DNA of 64,000 nucleotides from JAUXJB01 sp965226855 (GTDB taxonomy: Bacteria; Myxococcota_A; UBA9160; SZUA-336), in contig CBDDEE010000031.1 in NCBI GenBank assembly GCA_965226855.1, positions 186,001 through 250,000 of the forward strand. The letters are read 5' to 3'. The position numbers were made by a program, and so were the translations under genes. Shown piece after piece: positions 42,632 to 52,159 of the stretch. Position 1 is the first letter of the stretch; each line of letters begins with the position of its first letter. Under the pieces are notes generated by a model, which was not told where the DNA came from, did not search any database, and was given only the letters and a program-made list of their open reading frames with translations.

Positions 42632-43498
42632 TCAGTCGGAGATCGCGCCGGGCGAGCTCGAGTCGACCAGGGCCCGGCTCCGTGCCGACCACGCGAAGCC
42701 CTGACGGATGCGTCCGAGGCGCCGCTCGACCCACTCCTGCATGCGGGGGTCGGTGAACAGATAGAACTGATCCTCCAGGATCCCCTCGAGCACCAGACGG
42801 CCGACGATGTCCGGGTCTAGCCCCTGACTCAGCAGGCCATCCAGGTTCCCGTCGCCCACCGCGACAGGGCGTGCGGTGCGACCGTACTCCGGCGGCCGGT
42901 GTCTCGCGGCGTCGCCGATGTTGGTGGCAACAGCGCCGGGGCAGAGCACCGAGCAACCGATGTTGGTCCGCTTGAGCTCGCTGTACAGCACCTCGCTCAG
43001 AGCCACCGCGGCATACTTGGTCGAGCAGTAAGGGCCCCAGCCCTCCCCGGAGTTCACCAGCCCCGCCATCGAAGACGTGGTGACGATGTGTCCACCCTCG
43101 CCGTGGGACTTGATCTTTGGCAGGAAGGCGCGAATGCCGTAGACGATGCCGACCTGGTTCACCGCGATCACCCAGTCCCAATCTTCCTGGGACAGCTCGT
43201 CGAACAAGCCGCCAGCGGCCACGCCGGCGTTGTTGCACAGCACGTGGACCTTGCCGAAGACGTCGATCGTCGCATCGGCCGCTTCGAAGACGGACTTCTC
43301 CTTCGTAACGTCACAGACGATGCTGGAAACCTTGGCCCCCTGCTCCTTCAGCTCGCCCTCCGCCCGCTCGAGCGTCTCGGCATCGATGTCCGCCAGCATG
43401 ACCTGCATGCCTGCGTCGGCGAAGGCCCGCGCCATGCCCAGCCCCATCCCACTGGCGCCCCCGGTGATGAAGGCGGTCTTTCCTGCCACGTCCTGCAT
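42632..43498 (-). CDS. short-chain dehydrogenase/reductase
   Basis: A 288-residue classical SDR: cofactor motif TGGASGMGLGMARAFADAG, Asp after strand 2 (LADID, NAD-preferring), CNNAG, catalytic Ser in TTSSMAGL, and YCSTK (Tyr/Lys). It converges on the deacylase gene. ATG 43498 follows a GGAGAAGAAG site. Substrate unknown. Confidence 0.88.
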   Translation of the reverse strand: MQDVAGKTAFITGGASGMGLGMARAFADAGMQVMLADIDAETLERAEGELKEQGAKVSSIVCDVTKEKSVFEAADATIDVFGKVHVLCNNAGVAAGGLFDELSQEDWDWVIAVNQVGIVYGIRAFLPKIKSHGEGGHIVTTSSMAGLVNSGEGWGPYCSTKYAAVALSEVLYSELKRTNIGCSVLCPGAVATNIGDAARHRPPEYGRTARPVAVGDGNLDGLLSQGLDPDIVGRLVLEGILEDQFYLFTDPRMQEWVERRLGRIRQGFAWSARSRALVDSSSPGAISD

Positions 43499-43648
43499 GC
43501 TTCTTCTCCTGCGGTCCCCCGCCACCGATTGTAGTCTCTCGCCGCCTGCTGGGTTTGAGTAGAATAGAGGCGACGCAGGTGGGATTGCTGTGGAGGGGCA
43601 TTGACCTAGCGGAGTCGGACATCACTTTTGTGCCGTCGCGCTGGGGGC

Positions 43649-43720
43649 TCAAGCGAGGATAGCCCTGTGGTCCGGGTGAGCTATCGCCCGGATGGCCTCT
43701 GCTCGGGCCTCCAGACCTAG
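43649..43720 (-). pseudogene. detached 3' end of the acetyl-CoA hydrolase/transferase gene
   Basis: Joined across the insertion sequence (one CTAG removed), the transferase frame continues here as LGLEARAEAIRAIAHPDHRA to a TGA at 43649-43651. The RAIAHPDHR segment is the normal C-terminus of this family, so this is the severed end of the gene at 44981-46264. Confidence 0.8.
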
Positions 43721-44991
43721 CAGGCTGCGGAGAAAGTGACTGGGTTGGGCGGGACGCCTCTGACGGGAGGCGTGCCGAGCAGGGAGAGGGATCGCCGTTC
43801 CCGGTACGAACCGGTTCGGTGTCGCACGGGTAGATCTTGCGGGATCATGAGCTATGTCGCCTCCAACAGGTTGCGGATACGGACCAGGTTGTAGGCCGCA
43901 GCAGTGAAGGTGAAGACCCAGCCGACCCGATCCGTGCCCCGGTGCCGGGTCTTGCGCATCAAGCCCACCGTCTTCATCCAGCCAAACACCTCCTCCACCC
44001 GTTTGCGGAAGCGCTGGCTCACCTCGTAGCCCGGGTGTCCTGTGGTCCTTCGATCGATCGCGCTTCGGCGGTTCGTCGTGTTCTGTGCCACGTGCGGGGT
44101 AACGCTCCAGGCCCGAAGCGCCTGCACAAAGCTCTTGGCGTCGTAGCCCTTGTCTCCAGCCAGGGTGATCCGGCGAGCGCCCCCCAGACCCAGCACCATC
44201 TCGAGAGCCGCTTCGCGCTCCGCATACCCCGACGCCTGAGTGAGCTTCGCCGCCACCACCAGGCCGTTGCGGTTCTCCGTCACGACGTGTCCCTGATACG
44301 CGAGCCGCGCGCCCTGGCCCCTCATCCCCGCCAGTCGGGCGTCCGGATCCGTCCTCGACGCATGCGTCTGGTTGCTCCGCTTCTCGCCCCGGAAGTTGAC
44401 CGTCGGGTTGCCCGGGTCGTCATCGTCCCTGCGCTTCTCGTCCTTGCGCACGAAGCTCTTCTGGCTCGCCCACGCCTCGATCAGCGTCCCGTCCACCGTG
44501 AAGTGCTCCGATGACACCAACCCCTCCGACTCCGCCTGCGCCAGCACCGCCTCGAAGAAATGCTGAGCGATCTCGCCCTTCAGCAGCCGTTCCCGATTCT
44601 TGGTGAACACCGTCGCGCTGAACACCTCATCGTCCAGCTCCAGGCCCACGAACCAGCGGTAGAGCAGGTTGTAGTCGATCTGCTCGATCAGCTGGCGCTC
44701 GCTCCGGATCGTGTACAGCACCTGCAACAGCAGCGCCCGCAACAGCTGCTCCGGCGGGACCGACGGTCGGCCGACCCCTTTGGCGTAGATACCATCGAAG
44801 CGTCGCGACAGCTGCTCCAGCGCCGCGTCCACCAGTCGCCGGATCGCTCGAAGCGGATGGTCCTCGGGAATCCGGGACTCCAGCGATACGTAGCTGAAGA
44901 TCCCACCCTGGAGCGTCTGCGGTCCTCTCACATCTCCCCCTTGGGGCTTCCCTCAAAGGTACCCTTCGATGAGGAGTTTTTCAGCAGCCTG
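43721..44991 (-). mobile_element. IS5-family insertion sequence, copy 2
   Basis: Same 1271-bp element as copy 1, in the same orientation, flanked by CTAG (43717-43720 and 44992-44995). Its transposase and both ends appear identical to copy 1, indicating recent transposition. It split the CoA-transferase gene. Confidence 0.9.
43852..44931 (-). CDS. IS5-family DDE transposase, copy 2
   Basis: A 359-residue transposase identical in translation to copy 1, with the DUF772-type N-terminal domain and the same DDE residues. It is intact and presumably active. Confidence 0.9.
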   Translation of the reverse strand: MRGPQTLQGGIFSYVSLESRIPEDHPLRAIRRLVDAALEQLSRRFDGIYAKGVGRPSVPPEQLLRALLLQVLYTIRSERQLIEQIDYNLLYRWFVGLELDDEVFSATVFTKNRERLLKGEIAQHFFEAVLAQAESEGLVSSEHFTVDGTLIEAWASQKSFVRKDEKRRDDDDPGNPTVNFRGEKRSNQTHASRTDPDARLAGMRGQGARLAYQGHVVTENRNGLVVAAKLTQASGYAEREAALEMVLGLGGARRITLAGDKGYDAKSFVQALRAWSVTPHVAQNTTNRRSAIDRRTTGHPGYEVSQRFRKRVEEVFGWMKTVGLMRKTRHRGTDRVGWVFTFTAAAYNLVRIRNLLEAT

Positions 44992-46264
44992 CTAGGCCGC
45001 GAACCTCTGCAACCCCGTACTCAGTGACGATGAGGTCGGCTGCATAGTAGGGAAGCGTGACCCGATTCGGTGACTCGATACTGTGTACGATTCGCGAGAT
45101 CGAGCCGTCCCGCGTGACCGACTTCAGCGCGAGAATCGACCGCCCGCCCACGGCCACACTGGCCGCAAAAGCGTAGTCGGGCGCGCCGCCGGGCCCAGAC
45201 AGGACACGCCCGCCGGCGGTCTCGCTGTTCGCCGCGCCATCGAGGGCGACTTCCACCGCGGACTGGAGGGCGACGAACCGCGAGATCCTTGCAAGAACCT
45301 CTGCCCCGTGGCTGTAGCGGGCTGGCGCCATGAGCACCCGCGGGTTGCGGTCGACCCACTTCAGCATGGGCTCGGTGCTCCACACCTCGGCCGCAATCAT
45401 GTAGCCGTCGTCGAACCCCTTGCTCGAGCTGGTGATCGCTCCCTTTTCGATCAATTCCGCGCACGCCATCGACACCATCCCCGAGTGCACCGACAGGTTC
45501 TTGTGGTGGCTCAGCCGCGCCAGGATGGCGTCGGGAATCGCGCCGACTCCGAACTGGAGTGTGGCGCCGTTGGGTACGTGCTCGGCCGCGCGTCGCGCGA
45601 TCGTCTGGACGAGCTCATCCTTGGCCGAGTCAACCATGCGGGCCGCTCTCAACAGCTCGGGGGCCTCGACCAGGAGGTCGATCTCGCCGAGCTCCAGCTC
45701 GCTCGCGCCGAAGGTGTACGGCACGTGTTCGTTCACCTGAGCGATCACGAGTGGAGCGTTGCGCGCAACATCGACGTTGCCCCCTGCCGACGTCCCGAGG
45801 CTTACCCGACCCTCGGGTCCCGGCGCGCTCACCTGGATGAGTGCCACGTCGACGGGGTAGGGACCGCTAGCGAGGAATAGCCCTGCGAGGTCGGAGTAAC
45901 GGGCCGGCAGGATCGAGACGGTGCCCGTGTCCCAGAGACGCTCGAACGCGGGAGTCGCCTGGGTCGTGGTGAAGCGGAACGGGTCGCCCGCGTGGTCGAA
46001 GACCGACGGACGGCGCAGCATGTAAGCCATCACCAGCTCCAGATCCGTCCAGCGCTCGCGGCTGGCACTGAGAGCGTCCATGAGGGCCATCGGCGTACCG
46101 GAGGTTGCGGCCACGAAGACGCGCGAACGGTCGGCTATGGCCGCAACTGCTTCGTCGGCTCTGACCCACTTGCCGGCCCGCTCGCCCCGGGATGGGGCGA
46201 GATAGGGAAGAAAGCGCGCCCGGCGGGGGTCGTCGGCCGCGCGCCGATCGGCCTCGGTCGTCAT
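44981..46264 (-). pseudogene. acetyl-CoA hydrolase/transferase family protein, C-terminus removed by IS
   Basis: A 427-residue remainder of a CoA-transferase of the 4-hydroxybutyrate/acetyl-CoA hydrolase type. SRVFVAATSGTPMALMDALS, GPYPVDVALIQVSAPGPEGRVSLGTS, LQFGVGAIPDAILA, SVHSGMVSMACAELIEKGAI and LIVTEYGVAEVRG follow the family order. The insertion sequence ends the protein at LAGC, removing about 20 native residues found at 43649-43720. These C-terminal helices are conserved, so activity is uncertain. Confidence 0.85.
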
Positions 46265-46350
46265 GTCGTCATCTCTTCATCTCGCTGGCCTCTGTCATGC
46301 TACAGCGTGTAGCATCCGGGTAGGAAGCGAGCCGCTGATTCCAAGAAAGC

Positions 46351-46972
46351 ATGACGGTCAGATCCGGAACGCAGGACTTCGAGGGGTTTGTGGTCGACGC
46401 GGACTAGGATCCGCCTCCTCGACGACTGGGGTGTGGACGCGGCCGTCGTGTTTCCCACGATCGGAATCCTGTGGGACAAGGAAGAGGATCCCGAGCTCGC
46501 CATGGCATACGCGCGGGCCTACAACCGCTGCCTCCGCCTCGGGTTCAAGGGGGTCTTCGTGGCGCCCGAGCCAGTGTGCGGCAAGCGTCCTTCTCACCCC
46601 GACTTCGATCCGCTCTGGCGCGAGCTCCAGGCGGCGGACCTGCCCCTCTGCCTACACGTGATCGTGCGGCTCAACCGTACAGTCGGCGGTGTCACGCAGT
46701 GGTTCGACCGGGCGAAGGGCGAGAGCAACACCGTGTTCGGCTTCGGCCTCGGTGGGACCTACCAGCTGATCCCTGCGATCTCCGCGCTCGTCTGCGATGG
46801 CCTTTTCGACCGCTTCCCGCGCCTGAAGGCTCTCGTGGTCGAGACCGGGCTGGCTGGGTCGGCTACATCATGGATCGCCTCGACGAGAAGTACGAGCGCT
46901 TCGGAGCTCTCCGAGGCGCGGCGCCGCGCCGTCCTCGGCGAGAACGCCCAGAGTCTCTTCCGGCTCGCCTGA
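46351..46972 (+). pseudogene. decayed amidohydrolase-2 family gene
   Basis: Pieces of a metal-dependent amidohydrolase (decarboxylase-like TIM barrel) are present in order but damaged. The N-terminus from ATG 46351 reads GFVVDAD then stops (the HVxE metal motif is gone). DWGVDAAVVFPTIGILWDKE joins AYNR directly to LGFKGVFVAPEP with a middle segment missing. After VVET a lost base shifts GWVGYIMDRLDEKYERFG into another frame, and the ending RRAVLGENAQSLFRL returns in the original. At least three lesions make function very unlikely. Confidence 0.75.
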
Positions 46973-47063
46973 GGAATTAAATGAGCTCCAGGTCCTCGAG
47001 ACGGGGCTTATCGTGCCCTGCGAACAGATTTGCCTAGTCGCCACAACTCCGCATCGTCGTAGA

Positions 47064-48108
47064 ATGGTGGCGGTGTCCGGCAACGGCGACCAAGAAGGCA
47101 GTCCGGCTCCCATCGCAGAGCCGCTCGACAAGGAGACCCTCCTCGCGCGCGTGAGCGCGCTGGGCGTCGACCTGGTTGGCTTTGCCCGGGTCGAGGCGCT
47201 CGAGGTGGCGCTCCCGGCGGAGCTGCGGCCCTCGACGATCGCGACCGAGATGGCCACACTCGTGGTGCTGGCGAAGCGGACTCTCCGTGGTGTGCTCTGG
47301 TCGAAGCACCTGCCGAGCAAGCAGCTCGCCGGTGGCAGGACGCTGCGCGAGCTCGACCGGATCGATCGCGGAGCGAGTGGCGCTCACGCTCGAAGAGCAC
47401 GGGCATGTCTCCCTGCCCGTCTCGTCGGCGGCGCTCGACTTCGAGAGACGCAACGCGCACGACGTGACACCAGCCGGCCAGGGCTCGACCCTGCTGCGGC
47501 ACGGCGCGGTCGAGGCAGGCCTCGGGACCTGGGGGCTAAGCCGCATGGTGCTCACCCAGGCGTACGGTCCGCGGATCTACCTGGCTGGGGTGCTCACGCG
47601 CTTGGAGCTCGAGGGCGACGTGAAGCTCGACGGAGAGCTGTGCCTGGGACTCGAGCGCTGCGGCCGCTGCGCCGCCGTCTGTCCGGAGGACGCGATTCCG
47701 CGGCGCGCCCCGCAGGGCGCCGAGCTGGCGACCATTCGCAACCTCGATGCGGCCGCGTGCGCCCGCAGCTCGCAGCCCTTCGGCTTCCAGGCCTTTACCG
47801 ACCACCTTGCCGAGATCGCGCGGACCCTCGACCGGGGTGAGATGTGGACCCGCATGCGTAGCCGCAAGACCGGCGAGATCTGGTCGGAGATGGCCATGAT
47901 GAAGGAAGGTGCGCTCACGGGCTGCAGCGAGTGCACCCAGGTCTGCCCGGTGGGGGAGGACTACGCGCGTCTGGCGGCCTCGCCCCACCGACGGGACGAT
48001 CTACCCGACAAGCTGCCGCACACGGTCGTGGACGGTGTTCTGCAGGTCGAGAATCTCGGTCCCCAGATCCGCCGCCGAACGACATGGGAACGCGAGGGAG
48101 AGCGATGA
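47064..48108 (+). pseudogene. QueG-like Fe-S protein A, frameshifted by a 4-bp duplication
   Basis: First of three tandem paralogues related to epoxyqueuosine reductase and, more distantly, reductive dehalogenases. The N-terminus has ALGVDLVGFARVEAL; then EAGLGTWGLSRMVLTQAYGP, and two cluster motifs C-x5-C-x2-C-x3-CP (CGRCAAVCPEDAIP) and C-x2-C-x3-CP (CSECTQVCPVG). The frame breaks where ATCG is repeated (47361-47368); deleting one copy restores DRIAERVALTLEEHG and gives 346 codons plus stop. A recent mutation or sequence error is possible. The stop overlaps the next start. Confidence 0.75.
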
Positions 48109-49100
48109 GCCTCGATTCGGAGCTGCGCGCGTTCGCGACCGAGCTGGGCATGGACAGCGTGGGTGTGGCTGACGTCGAGGCCTACTCCGCGCTGGTCGAG
48201 AACGATCAGAAGCCCTCGTACCTGGTCGACGGCATGAAGAGCATCGTCGTTGTGACCAAGCACATCCTCATGGGCGCGATGCAGCTGCGGGACGTCGCGA
48301 CCCAGTCGACGAACTCCCACCTTGCGCTCGACGCGGCCGAGGAGGCCTGCTATGGCCTCGCGGAGTGGCTCGAGGAGCGCGGCCACGTCGCCCTGCCGGT
48401 ATCCCCGGAGTACGCCGACATGGATCTCAAGTGGAGCGGGGCGGGCCTGCTCGATCTCAAGTGGACGGCGGAGTTCGCCGGACTGGGCCACGTGGGGCTG
48501 AATCTCAACTTCCTGAGTCCGGAATACGGCTCTCGCGTGTATCTGGGCTGCCTGATCACCGACGCAGAGCTCGAGCCGGACCCGCCCCTTGAGAAACCGC
48601 TGTGCCCAGGCATGTCGTGCGGACGCTGCGCCGTGATCTGCCCCCCGAAGGCAATCCCGCTCGAGGCGGGCCGCGGGGACCACGTGAACGACTATCGCGA
48701 TCTCGATCAGAAGGCTTGCTCACTGGCGGCCATGCGCATCAGCATCCGCTCGCTCTATGCGGTGCTGCGCAAGCTGCTCGAGGCCGAAGGCGAGCTCGAG
48801 CTCGAGGCCGTGCTCCAGAATCGTTTCTGGCGCGACTTCTATCTCGCCACAAACAGCAAACGCGGGGCGTTCGCGGCCTGCTTCGAGTGCATGTACGTGT
48901 GCCCCGTGGGCTCCAGAGACATTCGCACCATCATGCGCACACCGTACCGCCGTCAGGACCTGCCGCGCGGTAGCGTCCAGCACATCCGCACCGACGAGCG
49001 CCACTCGCTGGTGTTCCGCGGTCCGCCTCCAGATCGAGAGCCGGAGTATAGCCGGGATCGGGAGTTCGACGACCTAGTCCATCCCGACTCCCGGCGCTGA
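48105..49100 (+). CDS. QueG-like Fe-S protein B
   Basis: A 331-residue intact paralogue. It has the QueG-like N-terminal domain (ATELGMDSVGVADVEAY; FAGLGHVGLNLNFLSPEYGSRVYLGCLITDAELEPD), cluster motif CPGMSCGRCAVICPPKAIP and second motif CFECMYVCPVGSRD. In QueG the N-terminal domain binds cobalamin and the Cys motifs two [4Fe-4S] clusters; whether cobalamin is bound here is inference. It lacks the HEAT-repeat tRNA-binding C-terminus of true QueG, so a tRNA substrate is unlikely. Its ATG overlaps the stop of protein A. Confidence 0.75.
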   Translation: MSLDSELRAFATELGMDSVGVADVEAYSALVENDQKPSYLVDGMKSIVVVTKHILMGAMQLRDVATQSTNSHLALDAAEEACYGLAEWLEERGHVALPVSPEYADMDLKWSGAGLLDLKWTAEFAGLGHVGLNLNFLSPEYGSRVYLGCLITDAELEPDPPLEKPLCPGMSCGRCAVICPPKAIPLEAGRGDHVNDYRDLDQKACSLAAMRISIRSLYAVLRKLLEAEGELELEAVLQNRFWRDFYLATNSKRGAFAACFECMYVCPVGSRDIRTIMRTPYRRQDLPRGSVQHIRTDERHSLVFRGPPPDREPEYSRDREFDDLVHPDSRR

Positions 49101-49107
49101 GAGGCTC

Positions 49108-50019
49108 TTGGTCGTGCAGCCCGACAAGGCGCAGATACGAAGTCGGGCGCGCGAGCTCGGGATCGACCGGGTGGGCTTCTGTTCGTGGTCTGCGCTCGAA
49201 GCCGACGCGCCCAACGACGACAAGCCGGCCCGGATCACGACCGACCTCGACACCCTGATGGTGCTGGTCAAGCGCTATCCTACTGGTGTCGCCGTGTCGC
49301 CGGACGCTTCCGTGCGACAGTACGTCACCGGCCGCACTGCTCGTCACCTCGAGGAGGCCACGGCGGACCTTGCCTACTGGCTCGAGGAGTTGGATTGTCC
49401 GGCGGCCCTGCTGTCCACCGCCGCGGACCTTCGCCGACAATCGGTCGCGTATGCCGGTCCCGCCGGGCAGGGGTCCAAGCTGCTGAGACAGGCCGCGGTG
49501 GCGGCCGGCCTCGGATCTCTCGGGCTCAATGAGATGCTGCTTACCCGAGAGTTCGGCCCGCGTCTCTTTCTGGCGGGCGTCCTCACCGCCCTGGACGTGA
49601 AGCCAGATCCGCCCTTCGACGGAGAGCTCTGTCTGGGACTCGTCGACTGCGGGCGCTGCGCCAGCGTCTGCCCCGAAGGGGCCATCCCGAAGCAGGCGCC
49701 TGCAGGGGCGACTCTGGCGGCCACACGGGGACTCGACGCCGACGCGTGCGCGCGCAGCACCCAACCCTACGGGCCGGACCGGATGGTCAGACATCTGGGT
49801 GAGATCCTGGGTGCGTCTTCGGCCGACGAGGCCGTCGCAAAGGCGCGCGAACCGATCACCGAGCGAATCTGGTTCAACATGACGGTGTTGCGCCAGGGCG
49901 CGTTCACAGGCTGCCAGCTCTGTGAGCTGGTTTGCCCGGTCGGCGCGGACTTCTCAACGAGAGAGCACGTTCAGGCACTCGAGCCGCCATCCATCACCAA
50001 AACGGACCCGTTGCAGTAG
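49108..50019 (+). CDS. QueG-like Fe-S protein C
   Basis: A 303-residue intact third paralogue, closer to A than to B. ARELGIDRVGFCSWSAL, VAAGLGSLGLNEMLLTREFG and FLAGVLTALDVKPDPP align with the QueG core. Clusters are C-x5-C-x2-C-x3-CP (CGRCASVCPEGAIP) and CQLCELVCPVGAD. It starts at TTG 49108 (or GTG 49114) a few bases after gene B, so the three genes form one unit. The end converges on and overlaps an SDR gene by 49 bp. Confidence 0.75.
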   Translation: MVVQPDKAQIRSRARELGIDRVGFCSWSALEADAPNDDKPARITTDLDTLMVLVKRYPTGVAVSPDASVRQYVTGRTARHLEEATADLAYWLEELDCPAALLSTAADLRRQSVAYAGPAGQGSKLLRQAAVAAGLGSLGLNEMLLTREFGPRLFLAGVLTALDVKPDPPFDGELCLGLVDCGRCASVCPEGAIPKQAPAGATLAATRGLDADACARSTQPYGPDRMVRHLGEILGASSADEAVAKAREPITERIWFNMTVLRQGAFTGCQLCELVCPVGADFSTREHVQALEPPSITKTDPLQ

Positions 50020-50753
50020 GTCGCCGTTGCAAGGAAGACGATGGCGTCAGCGGCCTCTTCCGGTGTCCCCATGCGCAGAAGCGGACAGAGGGCCGCCGCT
50101 GAAACGGGATCCGAGAGCGCCTGGTCGAACGTCTCGCGGTACGGTTCGATCATGCCGGTGTCGATGATACCGGGGCAGAGGCAATTGCAGCGAATCTGCT
50201 CCGGTCCATAGGTCTTGGCAATCGATCGCGACAGGTTGATGACGCCGGCCTTGGCGGCCGAGTAGGCGTGTGCGTCGCCCATGCCGCGGGTCCCACCCAC
50301 CGAAGACACGTTCACGATCACCCCACCGCCGCGCTTCCGGAGCTCCGGAATGGCCTCGTGACACATGAGGTGGGTGGACTCGAGGTTGATGCGTAGAACG
50401 TCACGCCAGGCATCCGCAGGCGCGTCGGCCGTGGCTGCCATGCTGCCCGGCCATTTCTCCTCGTAGGACCAGCCGACACTGGCGTTGTTCACCAGGATGT
50501 CGAGCCCTCCAAACGCGGCTGCGGTTTCGCCGACTGCCCTGGCTGCGCCTTCCTCGGTACCAACGTCGGCCACCACGGCCCGCGCTTCGCCGCCCGCCTT
50601 CCGCGCTGCCTCGATGGCCTCGTTGAGCGTCGCCACCGTGCGCCCGACAGCGATTAGCTTCGCCCCGAGACCCGCGAACTGAAGCAGCGCCGAGCGGCCC
50701 ATTCCCGTTCCAGCACCCGTGACGATGACGACTCGATCCGCAACGCTATCCAT
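49971..50753 (-). CDS. short-chain dehydrogenase/reductase
   Basis: A 260-residue classical SDR with TGAGTGMGRSALLQFAGLG, VNNASVGW, SSVGGTRGMGDAHAYSAAK (catalytic Ser, Tyr, Lys) and the C-terminal GSVLVMDGGSSA. GR after strand 2 suggests NADP preference. It converges on the QueG-like genes; a role in the same pathway is possible but unproven. Confidence 0.88.
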   Translation of the reverse strand: MDSVADRVVIVTGAGTGMGRSALLQFAGLGAKLIAVGRTVATLNEAIEAARKAGGEARAVVADVGTEEGAARAVGETAAAFGGLDILVNNASVGWSYEEKWPGSMAATADAPADAWRDVLRINLESTHLMCHEAIPELRKRGGGVIVNVSSVGGTRGMGDAHAYSAAKAGVINLSRSIAKTYGPEQIRCNCLCPGIIDTGMIEPYRETFDQALSDPVSAAALCPLLRMGTPEEAADAIVFLATATYCNGSVLVMDGGSSA

Positions 50754-50796
50754 GATGACTCCGACCCGAGTGTAGTTGACTTCGAGTAGTACCGAG

Positions 50797-52044
50797 TCAG
50801 TAGGTAAAGGTGAAATCGAGCCAGAGGCGCCAGCGGTCGGCGGGGCCAGGAGACTTCCCGTTGTAGTAGGCGGCCTTGGCGAGTCCCGTCAGATAGCTCG
50901 TGATCGGACGGCTGATTACGACATCCCACTCCTGGCCCAGGTCGTCCGAGTGCTCGTCGCTCCAGAAGCGATGGTAGGTCACGTGGCCATTGAGCTGTAG
51001 TGGCAGCTCGGGACTGAGCGTGAAGTACAGATCCCGGAGGCCGTTCGGGCCACCGTTGTCGAGGAAGGCGTCTGCATAGCCGTTGAACTTGTGGGCTGTG
51101 ACGAGCGGGGTGACGAAGCGGGCCTTGCCAGCGTCGCTTCCCAGGAGCTCGTAGCCGATCTTGAAGGTCCCTCGATCCTTCAGGCCGACACCCGCCTCGG
51201 TGTTCACGTAGTGGGCGTGGTAGCTCACGGTGTTGTCGGCCGCATCGGTCTGGTACGCGTAGGAAGCGACCCAGAGTACGGACCACTCTTGATTGATCTC
51301 GTACTTTCCGATAGCGCGGAACCCGTAAGAGTTGGACGAGTTGCCAGGAGAGTTGTCAAAGTCCAGAAGGTAGGCGAAGGCGCTCGCATCGACCCAGCCG
51401 AGCTTGTCGTACGAAACGTGGACCAGGGCGGAGTCGGAATCGAAGTCTTTCCTGTCGGCTGGGCCCTGATCTCCGAAGATCCGGAGCACCTCCCACAGGT
51501 AAGCAAACGTGGCCTGCAGTCCGTGGACTCCGAGGTTCGTCCCTGCGCGGGCGGAGTCGAACGTCTGCATGTTCTGGCGCCAGCCAACGTTGCCGATGAA
51601 TCGGGCATCATCCAAGACGATCATCTGTCGTCCGCCCCTGACATCGAGCCCCCACAGCTCGCGGTTTTGATAGCGGCCGTATGCCTGGTTGACGGACGTG
51701 TGACGCGGGTCTGCAATTCCCGTCTTCCCGTTTGACGCATGAACCAGGCCCCAGTAGCGATCGTTGTTGATCGCCGTGTTGTTCTCGAGCTGGACGAAGC
51801 CTGAGAGTCCGTGCGTCGGTTTCGTTCTCAGACCAAGCAGGGTCCGGAACGTATTGGCTCGAGATCTGTCGGCCCCGTCCTGATCCGCGAGCTCCAGACG
51901 CATACGGAGGTCGAGCGAGATCTCGTAGTAGTCGTTCTTGAGAGCCTTCTCCCACGTCGGAAATTCCGGGACCTCAGGTTCGGCGGACGAAGCGACATTT
52001 GCGAGGAGAAGAACCAGCAACGTGACGACACGAGGCTTTCTCAT
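50797..52044 (-). CDS. outer-membrane porin of the alginate-export type
   Basis: A 415-residue beta-barrel. Signal peptide residues 1-20 (VVTLLVLLLANVASS) precede repeated amphipathic strands such as YYEISLDLRMRLELAD and GLRDLYFTLSPELPLQLNGH, and the protein ends with aromatic FTFTY, the outer-membrane assembly signal. TSVNQAYGRYQN and DVRGGRQMIVLDDARFIGNVGWRQN are typical of the AlgE-like export porin family, whose members often pass hydrophobic or acidic substrates rather than alginate. Confidence 0.8.
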   Translation of the reverse strand: MRKPRVVTLLVLLLANVASSAEPEVPEFPTWEKALKNDYYEISLDLRMRLELADQDGADRSRANTFRTLLGLRTKPTHGLSGFVQLENNTAINNDRYWGLVHASNGKTGIADPRHTSVNQAYGRYQNRELWGLDVRGGRQMIVLDDARFIGNVGWRQNMQTFDSARAGTNLGVHGLQATFAYLWEVLRIFGDQGPADRKDFDSDSALVHVSYDKLGWVDASAFAYLLDFDNSPGNSSNSYGFRAIGKYEINQEWSVLWVASYAYQTDAADNTVSYHAHYVNTEAGVGLKDRGTFKIGYELLGSDAGKARFVTPLVTAHKFNGYADAFLDNGGPNGLRDLYFTLSPELPLQLNGHVTYHRFWSDEHSDDLGQEWDVVISRPITSYLTGLAKAAYYNGKSPGPADRWRLWLDFTFTY

Positions 52045-52159
52045 AGTCCTCCAAACTTAACAGAAGCTGAGAGAGGATAAGCAGCCAGCTCCGCCTTGGT
52101 GAAACGTCTCGCCAGGGTCCGCTCGGAGCTGATATGCTGCGGGGCCTGAGAGGGTTTTC

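Noticed and set aside
32823..44995. Composite transposon formed by the two directly repeated IS copies
   Set aside because: Each copy has its own CTAG duplication and each interrupts a gene whose two parts lie immediately on its left and right. That means two independent simple insertions, not one mobile block.
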